Under the pieces are notes generated by a model that saw only the letters and a program-made list of their open reading frames with translations, had not been told where the DNA came from and made no database searches. Source: Xylaria sp. FL1777 (lineage: Eukaryota > Ascomycota > Sordariomycetes > Xylariales > Xylariaceae). Taken from it: a stretch of DNA of 64,000 nt. Of the stretch, positions 14,035-25,392 are shown in pieces; the first letter of the stretch is position 1, and each line of letters begins with the position of its first letter. The DNA is taken from the NCBI GenBank assembly GCA_022578965.1, contig MU400669.1, forward strand, positions 31,153 through 95,152, given 5' to 3'. The translations under genes were made by a program, and so were the position numbers.

Positions 14035-14550
14035 TGTTATAAAATGGGCTAACTAAGCTAGTTAAAAAGCTAAGTATAAAAAAAACATGCATAAAAAGAG
14101 TTTTATTTGTTAAAAAAATATATATTTAAACTATTATAGGGGTTTAATGCATAAACTTAATAAATTTAAGCGTTAAGTTTATTAAGCTTTAGACTTAATA
14201 AACTTAAGCATTAAGTTTATTAAGCTTTAAACTTAAAACAATATAGCGTTAAGTTTATTAAAAACGCAACGTTTATAAATTACTACTACTGTTTTTTTTG
14301 TTTATATAATTATGCACTTTTTATATTTAGTTATTTATTTAATTCTTAGTTTTTTAGCTATTAATTTTTTATAACTGCTAAGCACTAATATATTTATTAC
14401 TTTTAATTCTTTAAAACTTTTATTAATGCATAGTAGTAAAAGTACTCCGAAAACCTCTTTAATAAACCACTGTTAAGAATTTTATTATTACCTGCAAATC
14501 AAAACTTTAAAGGCAAACCTGTTATATTAATATATAATAAGTTTGTTACA
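14035..14550 (+). repeat. Gypsy family 1 LTR, 3' copy of copy B
   Basis: 516 bp partner of 6,818-7,334, ending GTTTGTTACA, followed by the target duplication AATAA. A purine run lies directly upstream, as expected for plus-strand priming. Confidence 0.9.
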
Positions 14551-14555
14551 AATAA

Positions 14556-17500
14556 AAGCAAACTACAGATTAATTCTTTAACTAATATATAAATATCCTG
14601 TTTAGCATTATTTACTATAAATATTAAAGCAAAAAACATATGTTTATATAACACTAAATTTAGCTATTAAAAGCATGTTTTTTAACTTATTTTTAACAAA
14701 GTTTATACAAAATAAATTTATACTTTTTAACAAATATATTACTTTTTAAAAAAGCTAAAACTTAAGCTAGAACTATATAAGCAAGCTATATAATTTATTA
14801 TATAATAAAGCTTATTTATTTATTGCTGCTTATTAATAAATTAAAATTACAAAAAACTAATATTATGCTATATTTTTATATATTTTAAAAGGTTATACAA
14901 AAAACTTTTTTATTAATTATATTAGTTTAAACAAAACGTAAAGTAAAATATACTATATAATAAATACTTATTTTAATATTAATATAAACTATAGCTAATA
15001 TTAAGCTAACTAAACAACAGTTTTTTTTATATAAATAAAAAAAAAGAACTTAAATTTAGCTTTGTATAAAATACTTAAATTAATGCTTAATAAGCTTAAA
15101 AAAGCATAACAAACGTTTAGCGTTAATTATTAAAGCAAAATTTAACTAAGTATAAACGTTATATAAACATATTAAAATGTATTAAAGTTAGCTATAACGT
15201 TAATTTTTTAAAAACTTATATGTAAAGAATTTTTTGCTAACTTATAAATATATTTATATATAACGTTAAATAATATAGCAAAAACTTTTGTATAAAAAGA
15301 TAATAAGTTATACTTTATAAACTAAAAATATAATTATAGCTATATAAAAAACTAATAACTTAAATTTATATTAAAGTTATTAAGTTAATTAACTAAATAG
15401 CTAAGTTATTTTTAAAGCTATAACTAAAAAAACTAAAACTTTTGTATAAATAAGAAATGCTTTGTTTGCTAAAAAAAAAGCTGCTAGTTAATATGCTATA
15501 TTTTCTAAAAAAAGGCCTATATAAAAAACATATTTTTTAATTTGCACAAAATAATTTATAGCTAAAAACTTACTCTAGAAAAATTCTTTTTATACGTAGC
15601 AAAATGCAAAAAATATCTAAAGTTAAACAACAGTACTAAAAATATTAATAAAAAATTTAGTAACTAAACTACTTAATATTTAATAAATAGTACATTTTTT
15701 TATTATATAACAAAAAAAAATATTTAAAACTATAAAACAATAGTGCTATATAATTAGTTTATATTAAACAATTATTATTATATAAACTATTAAAGTAAAC
15801 TTTAAAATACTAACGCTTTTAATTATTTAACAGTAAAAAAAGCTTAATTAAAAGCATACTTTTAAATATATTTTTGTATAAAAGTTAATTAAACTTTAAG
15901 TAGTACTTATATTTGTTTTAACAGAAGTAATACTATAAGTATTATAAGCATTATATAAATAAAAAACACCTTTAGTATAATTATATATTATATTTTAAAT
16001 ACTTTTATTTTTTTTTTATTTTTATTAAAAAACGCTAACTGTTTAAAAGTATACTTTAATAATATAAAAAACGTTATTATATAATAAAACAAAAAGATTA
16101 TTCTTGTTATATAAAAATAAAAACATTTGTTTTTTAATATTAGCTTGTATAAAACAAGTTTATATTTTATAAAAATAAAACTTTAAAAGCTTTATAAATG
16201 CTTTAAATACCTTTATATAAAAAAATTATATAATATGTTTAATTATATAAGCTATAATATTAATTGCTTTGCTTTAAAAAAAATCTAAAAGTTCTGCTAT
16301 TATTGCTAGTTATATAATTAAGCATTTTATTGTTTTAAGTTTACAATTAAAAATAACTATAACTTTAATTATAAAGTTATAATTAATGCTATATAAATAA
16401 ACAATAAGCAGGTTTTATATGTAATTAATGCAGCTATATTGTTTTAAGCAGCTATATTTTTAAAATTTATATTTGTATAAAACGCTTAAAAAGCTTTATG
16501 TAAGTACTAAATTAACATATATTAAAAACTTCTAGACTATATTATATATAACTTTAGCATAAACTTTTTGTTGAAAGAATTTTAAAATTAAGCTAAAATT
16601 ATAAGTATAAAGTGCTAAAAAATGCCTATTAAAGCTTATTAAGCTATTAGCAAAATAAAAAAAGCATATAAATTTTTTTGTTGTATATATAACATACTAA
16701 AAGCTAAACTAAGTTATTATATAAAAAATAAATTAATTTTGCAAATAATAATTAAAGCTTTAAATAATACTGCAAAACTTAATAGCTTAGTTTTAATGCT
16801 TTTTATATTTAAAGCATATTTAAAGGTTAATGAAAACTTTTTTTTTTTGCTAAATATTGTACAAAAAGCTAAAGCAATTAAAAAAGCTATAAAAATGCTT
16901 TGCAAAAAACAAATAAAAGTTAAAATTAGCCGTGCGATTTACAAACGTAATAAGCTAGCTTTATACAAAATATTATTTTTACCTTTACGTAATAAAGTCT
17001 TTATATAGCATAAAAAGCAAAGCTAAAAAAAACCGTATAAAATATAATTAATTAAAAAGCCTAACATAATTATTAACTTTATAAATAGCTTAATTTGCTT
17101 TAAATAAACATAAGTTAAGCTATATTACTATATAACTAAATATACCTTAGCAAATAATAAAAAAAAAAACATAACTGCTATAAAACTAACTATAGAACTA
17201 GCTATACAAAAAAAACGCAGAAAACCTAAAAAAGCTAAAAACTTTTTTATAGCGTTTGTATAAAACATTAGCAACTTGTTCTTAACTTTAAAAAAAAAAC
17301 AAAACTACGCTTTAATAGTAAAGTTACGCAAAAACAGCATTATTAGCACTTTTAGCGCTTTGTTTAAAAAATTAAACGTTACAAAAATTAATAACTTTAT
17401 TATATAAAGTGTTTTTTAGTTTATAAAATATAATTTAAACAAATATAATAACACTTAAATTTTTAAGTTTTGCTTTGTACAAAAAATCAAAAAAAAAACA

Positions 17501-19000
17501 ACTAAGCTATACAAAAAGTTTAAATTAGTTATATAAAGCTATAATAATACAAAAAAAAAAACTATATTAATTTAATTATTAATAATTTAGCAAATAAGCT
17601 AATAGCTATTGCTAGCTTTAAGCCTTTTGCTAATTTAAAACTTTAACGCTTTAAGCAAACTTTAAAATATTATATAAGCATATATATAATTAAAAAACAA
17701 GCTTATATAAAAAATCTTTATATAACTACTTTTTAAATTTGTTTTAAAATATTTTAAAAAAACTATTATATAAATTATATAATTATTATATGGCTTAACT
17801 AAATTAAAGCTATATTAATTTAAGACTTACTACTAATATTACTATAAAAAACTTGGTATAGTAATTTTTACGTATAACTTATGTTTATTATTTACATTAG
17901 GACTTTTGTATAAATTTAGCATTATAAGTTTACAAATAAACAATACGTTTAGCTTTATTACATTTAAATTCTTAGCAAAAAAAAAACATAAGTTATATAA
18001 AGCAAAGTTTTATATAAAGCTAAAAAAAACTTTATAACAAAATTACCTTATTAAATTTAACAGTAATTAAGTTATTTTTTTGTACAAAAAAAATATAACG
18101 TTTATGTAAAAAAGCTAAGCAAATTAATTAGCCTTAATTAACTTTTGTATAAAAAATGCTATATAGCAATATATTTTCTAACGTGTATGCAGCGCTTATA
18201 TAAATAATATTTGCTAATTAAAGGCTATATATAACTTTGTAGCTATTACTTAAGTAATTAATTTAGCACTAGTAAATATTAAAAATTTAAACTATAGAAT
18301 TAAATAGCAAATAAATAATTATAACCGCAAATTAATGTTTATACTTTTAAATTTAAGCTATATAAAACTGTTTATTTTTATAAATAGTTTATTTATAAAT
18401 AACACTAATATGACTTTATAACTTAAATTTATTATTATATTTGCAATAAAGCACCATATAAAAAAAAACCTAGCTTTTAAAATTAAAAAAAACATTATAT
18501 ATTAAAATTTTAGTAAGTGTAAACAAATAACGCAAAGTATACTAGCTAGTAAATTATATAGCATAATAAATAGCTTTAATAGCGTTATAACCTTTTATAT
18601 AACGCTTTAAAAAATTATAGCTACGCTAAAAATACCTTTAATTTTTGTTATATTATGTTTAAACTTAAAATTGTTGTATAACTGTTTAATAAAGCTAAGA
18701 ACTACCTAAAAAAAACGCTTTATAATTAATATTATATTATTTAGAAAATCGTATAAAAAGAAAAAAATCTCCGAAATATAATAAATTAATAGCAAAAATA
18801 ATTTAGCTAACGCATTTATAAAAAAAATATTAAACTAAGCGTTAAAAACCTTAATATTTATAAACTAGCTAACTATATAAATAAAAGCATTTATAAAAAA
18901 AAAGTAAAAATAACTTTTATATAAACAAATTAAAAAAAAAAGTCAAAAAAATACTTTCGTACGAAAATTGTTACAATAATTATACAATAAATAAAAAAGC
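14556..19000 (+). pseudogene. Copia pol remains: integrase tail, RT and RNase H
   Basis: The longest open piece (16,739-17,008, TTG at its start) keeps the post-integrase pattern of fungal copia polyproteins: L-N-N-T-A-K-L-N-S-L-V, then F-x-A-Y, then A-K-A-I-K-K-A. Reverse transcriptase motifs at about 17,570-18,150 include the decayed forms of KPLYG-EA and TYDPCLL. RNase H at about 18,640-18,870 shows LYNCLIKLRTTQKKR and N-N-L-A-N-A-F-I-K, matching the copia LYDCLVKLGTT and NPADAFTK boxes. Dense stops and frame breaks make it non-functional. The part at about 14,556-15,900 is presumably upstream integrase or gag but is not legible. Confidence 0.75.
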
Positions 19001-20243
19001 AACAAGCAAATATATTTAATTTCGAAAAAAACACTAAAAACTATAAAACATTGCAAATTCTACATTTTTTTTTATACAACTATTCTTTAAATTATATATA
19101 AATGCTTAATATTTTTTTTTACTTTTTTTATTAAACTACTATATAATATTTAACCTTTTTTTATTTATTTAAATATAATAATTATAATAAGCACTATATA
19201 ATTGCTAAATATATATAATATACGTATTACTTTAAAATTTTATTATTTATTAGTAACCTTAAAATAAAAAGCTTTTGTAGTTTATATAAGCATTTTAGCT
19301 GCATAAAGCAACTATAATGCTGCACAACTAAATAAGTACTGCATAAAAGTAGCTTTTATAACGAATTATTTAAGCTATAATAAAAGCAATTAAAGCATTA
19401 TATAAAATTCAAACCTTAATATTAACTAAAAGCATTAACATAACTTAAAACTTATTACTTTTTATATAACAAATAATTATTAGCAAACTATTTAAACAAT
19501 AAGCTATACAAAAAAAAAACAAATATATATATTTATATATAATAATTAAAAAAACAATTAATTGCTAAAATTACTAATTAGTAGTTATATAACGTTATAA
19601 CCACTATTTTAGCTTATAACGTAAAGCTAGCAACCACTAATGTTATATTATAATAAAATAGCTATTATATAAGTATATATATATATATATATAAGTATAT
19701 ATATAAAAATAACTAAGTGTAAAGCTATTATAAATATATATATATGTATATAAAGCAGCTAATAGCAAAATAAGCAGCTATATAAAGTAAAAAGTCTAAA
19801 GATATAAAAATAACAAAAAGTACTGCAAAATTTAAGCTTTTTTATAAATAAAGCTTAACTTCCGTATTTCGGTATATTATTAAACTTACTACTATATAAA
19901 AAAAGAACCTTTAATTAACTTTAGTATAAATTGTTTACTGCTAATACTTTATTTTATACTATTAGCTAACGTTAGTTAGCTATATAACAATAAAAACAAA
20001 AAACCTTAATTATGCTAGCAATAATTAAACCGCACAAAAGTTTAAATACTTTATTTAAAAAGCAACTATTTTTAAACTTAGGCTTTATATAACTATAAAG
20101 TTCAAAAAAAGCAAACATATAAGCAACTTTTTTTTTGCAAAAACTAAAGTACTAAGTATTTAATTTTTTACAAAACCATTTTTTTTCATTTCTTTTAAAT
20201 AGCATCGTACAAAAAAAATTACAACTAAAAAAAAAGTAACTAG
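19000..20243. other. 3' non-coding part of the copia element
   Basis: AT-rich, without a recognisable domain, between the RNase H remnant and the 3' LTR. It contains an AT dinucleotide run at about 19,675-19,705 and an A-run at about 20,226-20,235 shortly before the LTR that may be the remnant of a polypurine tract. Confidence 0.4.
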
Positions 20244-20530
20244 TATTAAAATAACTAGTTATTAGTTATAACTTCTATATATAGTACATATAATAAGTTT
20301 TGCATAAAGATTACTTTGTATAAAAGCTATTGTATAAACTAAAATAATCTTAATATTAGCTTAGCTTGTATGCTAGCAAAGTTTTTATATATAAAAAAGA
20401 ACTTTTGCTTTGTACGAACTTTTTTTTTTTTTAAACATATAAAACATAAACAGCTTATAATACAAAGATTATTATACTTTATTTTAGCACATATATATTA
20501 AACGTACAATTGTATAAAGCCTATTTAACA
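20244..20530 (+). repeat. Copia 3' LTR
   Basis: 287 bp matching 5,419-5,705 and ending TTTAACA, so here the CA terminus is preserved. It is followed by AATTT and then directly by the continuation of the family-1 integrase that was cut at 5,418. Confidence 0.85.
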
Positions 20531-22190
20531 AATTTACTAAATATGTTTATTTTTGACTGTTTAAAAAAAATATAATAGCTAAATAACTTATATATGCTTT
20601 TATATACTAATATTTAAATAAGCATAAACTACTAAAAAAGATTATTTTAAACTAAAATAAATTGTTTATTTTTAAGTTTAAAACTAGTTTTTTTAAACTT
20701 ATTAGTATTAAACTAAAGTTTTTAACTATTTATTATTTATAAACAAATAAATAAATAAAAAAACTAAACTAAATATTAAAACAATATTTATAAAGTTATA
20801 TTAACTATTAATAAAATAATTAAGTAAAACTATTATTAATAATATAAATTTTATATAATATATTAATAAACAAAAATATAAATATATTTTTATATAAAGC
20901 TGTTTATAAATAGCAAGCAATTATTAAAAAACAAAAAAAAATATTAATAAAAGCATTTATTATTTTAACTATAGCACTTTAAGCAAAAACTATTATAATA
21001 AAAATTAAAACGTTATAAGCTAAACTATAATTACGTTTTTAATTTTTATAATAATAAATGTTAATATACTATAACAAAAAACAAACTAAAGAACTAGCTT
21101 TTAAAAAAAAAAATAAAGTTTATTTGCTATAATAAAAACAAAACGTAAACATTAATATTTTTTAAATTAAAACAAAACAACTAAACAATAAATTAAAATT
21201 TAAAAAACTTAGTTTTTTTAAAATTAAAAAAGTTATTTTATTTATTAATTATAAACTATTATTACTAAAAAACATGCGAATTTATTTTGTTTTTTATATT
21301 TTTTTACTAAAACTAGTACTTATTAAAATCTTTATTAAAATATAACTAGAAATAAAAACAAATTAAAACATTTATAAAGTTAAAAATATACTAGATTTTT
21401 ATTAAAATAATAACAATATTAAATATTTTATTAAATAAAAAAAATATTTATATGTTAATAATATTTAAAAACTTAAAAAATACTTAAAAACTGCTAAAAT
21501 AATTATAAACTAGTTTTACTATTAATACTTTAATTAACTAAAACTAAAAAAAAAAAATTAACTTTAAATAAAGCATTTAGTACGTTTTAATTAAACTTTA
21601 AAAAAATAACTAATAATAACTATACTACTTTAATATACTATTTTTGTTTTTTAGCTATATAATGCTTTTTTGTTTTAATTTGCTTAAGCTTTTTTAAACT
21701 ACTTAAATTATAAGCTATAGTAATAGCTATTTTTTTTTGTTATAATTTTTTTTATTGCTTAAAATAGCAGATTTTTGCATTTATTTTTTTATGCTTTTTT
21801 ATTAGCAAGTTTAATTTATTTTTTAGCTTTTTATACTAAAAAGTAAACTGCTATATTTACTTTAAAAATAAACTTTTAACGTTGCAATTTGTTTATTTAG
21901 CTATAATATATTTAATATATTAATTAAAGTTAAATTTTAATATTAAACATTTTATGCTATAATAATTGCAGCAAAAGCATAAAGCTATTTTAATTAATTT
22001 TAGTTTAATAAAAAAAAGCAAAGCAAAGTTTTGTTAAGCTTTTTATTTAAAACGTAACAAGCAAGGTTTTTTAAAAACTTTACTAAATATAATAAGCATA
22101 AAAAATAAAAAACAAAAGATAAAAAAAGAAAACTTACAAAAAAGAAAATATAAAATTATTAAAACAACAATTATAAGAAAAGAAAAATAA
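20531..22190 (+). pseudogene. Gypsy family 1, copy A: integrase core, chromodomain and 3' internal region
   Basis: Closely parallels 12,386-14,034 of copy B: integrase core, a chromodomain-like stretch at about 21,380-21,500, a 3' non-coding part, and a purine-rich tract (about 22,165-22,190) just before the LTR. It continues the fragment at 5,360-5,418. All frames are stop-ridden. Its own 3' LTR starts at 22,191 and is broken after seven bases by the family-2 insertion. Confidence 0.85.
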
Positions 22191-22197
22191 TATTACA
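22191..22197 (+). repeat. First 7 bases of copy A's 3' LTR (rest at 39,444)
   Basis: TATTACA corresponds to the LTR start TGTTACA with G to A. The remaining LTR sequence (AAATRRGC...) continues at 39,449 after a repeated TTATA. This places the 17-kb family-2 block inside this LTR. Confidence 0.8.
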
Positions 22198-22355
22198 GTT
22201 ATGGTAAAGTGGGTGGTGTGGGCTAAGCACCCACATAGCACCCATTACCATAATCATATAGTCCACTTTAGATGACCAGGCTTCCACCTTGGTTATTCCA
22301 CATCCTTTTTAGGTAAGGTAGCCATTATAGAAGTGGTGTAATGGTTAACTGTAAT
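22198..22355. repeat. GC-normal segment with terminal hairpin, not RIP-mutated
   Basis: Abrupt normal base composition inside the AT block. It opens with an inverted repeat (TTATGGTAA at 22,199-22,207 and TTACCATAA at 22,245-22,253) enclosing GGGTG/CACCC arms. Its first bases, AGTTATGGTAAAGTG counted from 22,197, resemble the start of the adjacent LTR, AGTTACGGTATAGTG at 22,357. It could be a small separate insertion or an extended, partly duplicated LTR start. No coding potential. Confidence 0.5.
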
Positions 22356-22641
22356 AAGTTACGGTATAGTGATTAATGGCCCTATAGCCCCATGTTCTAA
22401 TGTGGCTAAATAAATGTGGCTACGTTATACTTTAATGTGGCTAGGCTGGTTTATGCATATGTATGAACTACCCAATGGTACATAAACTACTTATTGGCTA
22501 TATATACCGTAATCTAGCTACTTAGCTACTTTTTATAAACTACTTTATAAAATAGCTTTTTTTTTTTTTATATTTAGATTTTAATACAAATTTAGCTTTT
22601 TAAATAAAGCCTTGTTTTTTAAGATAGCTTAACATATAATA
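22356..22641 (+). repeat. Gypsy family 2 5' LTR, 5' half spared by RIP
   Basis: Matches 39,157-39,442 throughout. In the first 165 bases this copy keeps GGCCC, GCCCC and GTGGCT where the 3' copy has AGCTT, GCTTT and GTAGCT. Every difference I could align is a transition, a few in the opposite direction. The second half is AT-rich in both copies. Confidence 0.8.
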
Positions 22642-25191
22642 ATTTAAGTATTACTTTTTTTAAAGTACTTAAAACTGCTTTACTAAATATTTTCTTAATT
22701 TAATAAACTAATTAATTAACTAATAAGTTATTTTATTAATTTAAACTAATTACTAAAATATAGATTTAGAACTTTTTGTTTTAATAATATAATGTGCTTA
22801 TTAAAAAAACGTGCTATAATTAAAGCAGCTATTTATAAAGTAGTTCGGTTTTTATTTAATAATATTAAACAAGGTTTGCTTTATATAAAAAAGAAACCTT
22901 ATATAAAAGCTTATAAACAATTTTTTAATATATTTTTTATTTATAACTTTAATACTTATATTGCAACACTAAATAAAAAAAACTTTAATATTATAATATA
23001 TTAAGCTATTTAATTTAAGTATGCAATTTAAAAACTTTCTTTTTTAGCTAACTAGTATGTTTATAATTATTATAATTTCGATAAAAAAGCTAGAGATTTT
23101 ATTAAAAGCTATGTAACTATATATATTAAAAAAGATAATTTTGCTTTTTTTTTTAATCTATTTATCAATAAAATAAAAAAAGCTATATTTATGTTTAAAG
23201 GATTTATAAATAAAAACGGATTTTTAAGCTTACTAAATTATTTTAAAGCACTATAGCAAAAGTTTAAGCTATAAAACATTATAATAATTGCTAATACATA
23301 ATATGCCTTTAATTTGCATAAAATGCTGCAAGTAAAAAAAAATAAAGTGTTAAACTTATTTAAATAAAAAGAACTTTTTGCTAATATAAGATTTAGCATA
23401 TAAGTTAACATGCAAAACTAAATTAATATACTAAAAGAAAAATTAAATGCTTTTAGACTTTTTAATAGTAGGCTATATAGCAGTAATAAAAAGCAGAAAA
23501 ACTTTAGCAACTTATAAAAAACTAACGAACGTTTAATAAATAAACTAAAAGCAATAGTATTAAAACGCAATTATTTTTAAATATAAGTAAATAAACTTAA
23601 TGTATTAATAGCTAACTTAGTGCAAAAAAACTAATATAATATACTATTGTTATTTTTAGTTTATATTAAAGGAAGATTTTATAAGTTTATTAAAGTATAA
23701 ATACTTATTTTTTATAATAACAAAAAAAAAAACGAAGTTAAGTTTAAAGTTTAGTACTGCAAAATAAAAAATTAACTTGCTGCAAATAAAGATTAGTTTA
23801 TTAATAATGCTATAAAAATAATTAATATTAAGTTTTAACTTAGTAGTAATATTGCAAAACACTTTTAACTATATTTAAAGAATATATACTTTAATTAACT
23901 TTGTACTACTAAGGCTTTTTTTGTATATTTATAGAATAACTACTATAATATTAATGCTTTTAAAAAATTTAAAAAAGCATAAAAAAAGTATAAAATAAAA
24001 GACCTGCTTTTTAATAAGTTTTTTACTTTTAAAAATAAGTTTGTTTGCTTTGCTAGCAAGGTTTGCTTACTTAAAAATAAATAAAAAAAAGAGTTTAAAA
24101 ATAAATTGTTTGTTTAGCTAAACAATAAAACTTTGTTTAAATATTTAAAGCTAAGCGTAACTTTTAATACTTACGTTATATATTATATATAAATTGCTTA
24201 TTAACTTAGGTTTAGTAATATAAAACGTAACGCTATATATAAAGCAAAAAAACAAGCTAAAACTACTAAAATAGCAACTATTATTAGTAGCAAACGTTTT
24301 GCTTTTTTTTGCATAGCTTTAGCTTTTTAAAGTAAAGTTATTTCTAAGTTTAAAATAACGCTTAAGAAAATATAAAAGCTTATTTTAAAAAGCAAGTATT
24401 TTTACTATAAGCAAATAAGTTATATAATATAGGATTACTTTGCTAAAGCTGCTGCTAGTACTAATTATAAAGCTTGTATTAATATTATTATAGCTAAGTA
24501 AAAAATGATTTTATTTGCTTTTATTTTAGCTAAGCAAAAAAACTTAAATAATAAACATTTAAAAGAGTAACTTTAGGTATACTAAACTTTTATTTAAGGA
24601 CAGTATTTTAAAAATATATAAAAAGAAACATTATAAATAGATTTTTTAAAAGTAAACCTTTTTTATATATTTATATTTTAAATAATAATAAACTTTTTTT
24701 AATAACTGTTAATTTTTTTAGAAATATAAAAGCTAGCTTATATATTGCTATAAATATTTGCTTTAATAAAAAGATCTTAAAATACTTATAATTTATAGTT
24801 ATAAATATTTTGTTTTGCTTTGTAATAAGTTATAATAGCAAAGGCAAACAAGCAATAAAAAAAGCTTTAGTACTAAGTTTAAAGGTATATAAGCGTGTTT
24901 TTTTTAGAACGCATTTTTTTATATTAAATATATAGCATAATATTATTTTTGGTTAAAAATGGTTTAAAGCATATAATATTTTGCTTAACTACAGAAAATA
25001 TAAGCTGATTTTTTTGCTTTTGTTAAAACTTATAAGCAACTTTAAACAAAATATTGTAATAAATAAAGCTAGTATTTAGCTATAATATTTAAAGTACTAA
25101 TAAAACGCTAATAAGCAAAATAATAAAATAAAAAAAAAGCTGCAAAAAAAAAAAAAGCAGTAACTTGCTGCAAAAAAAAATAACTAACAAG
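22642..25191 (+). pseudogene. Gag of gypsy family 2 with decayed zinc knuckle
   Basis: Follows the 5' LTR. An open piece begins at 22,792 (ATG) and the frame can be followed, with stops, to about 24,600. Near 24,400-24,440 the order F-Y-Y-K-Q-x-S-Y-I-I-Q-D-Y fits a CCHC knuckle (C-x2-C-x4-H-x4-C) in which Cys and His codons were changed to Tyr. Upstream lie Lys- and Phe-rich helices typical of Gag. The last 0.5 kb before the nested element is low-complexity. Confidence 0.55.
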
Positions 25192-25392
25192 TGTAAATTA
25201 TTAAAATTTAGTAAGCTAGTTTAATAAAGTCTAAAAGTTGTTGTATTGTTAAATTAAGTTTTTAAGACAAGGTTTATTAAACCATAATTATATTACGCTA
25301 GCTACTTTTTTAAAGAAAGCGTTTTAAAGAAAGCGTTTTTAAAAAGATGTTTTAAAGAAGCCTTTTTATAGAAAACTTCTATAGGAAGCTTT
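25192..25392 (-). repeat. Family 3 LTR (3' copy on the minus strand)
   Basis: About 200 bp repeated at 34,977-35,177. Both copies share the run AAGTTTTTAAGACAAGG and a terminal palindrome built on CTTCTATAGGAAG. Confidence 0.75.

Larger units (their letters stand above)
6818..14550 (+). mobile_element. Ty3/gypsy family 1, copy B: full-length, chromodomain-bearing, RIP-inactivated
   Basis: A complete 7.7-kb element. LTRs 6,818-7,334 and 14,035-14,550 begin TGTTA and end TTACA/TTATA, and the unit is flanked by the 5-bp target duplication AATAA (6,813-6,817 and 14,551-14,555). A purine tract (about 14,020-14,034) immediately precedes the 3' LTR. Domain order is gag, reverse transcriptase, RNase H, integrase, chromodomain, which is Ty3/gypsy order, and chromodomains are known in the chromovirus branch. 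It sits inside the copia element and is therefore younger than it. Pervasive stop codons show RIP damage. Confidence 0.9.
5419..20530 (+). mobile_element. Ty1/copia LTR retrotransposon, RIP-inactivated, carrying a nested gypsy element
   Basis: Two 287-bp LTRs (5,419-5,705 and 20,244-20,530) flank the unit, and AATTT precedes (5,414-5,418) and follows it (20,531-20,535). The LTR ends are TG...CA or its RIP form TA/TA. Removing the gypsy element nested at 6,818-14,550 leaves about 7.4 kb, a fungal copia size. Order after the nested element is integrase tail (about 16,740-17,010), reverse transcriptase (about 17,570-18,150) and RNase H (about 18,640-18,870). Integrase before reverse transcriptase is the copia order. 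All frames are broken by TAA/TAG, so the element cannot move by itself. Confidence 0.85.

Noticed and set aside
16717..17008. Overlapping plus and minus frames at 16.7-17.0 kb as real genes
   Set aside because: The plus frame is the copia post-integrase remnant and begins at TTG; the minus frame is its shadow.
22328..22350. tRNA-like D-arm word (GTGGTGTAATGGTTAA)
   Set aside because: No acceptor stem, anticodon arm or T-arm follows at tRNA spacing; a chance or SINE-like resemblance only.
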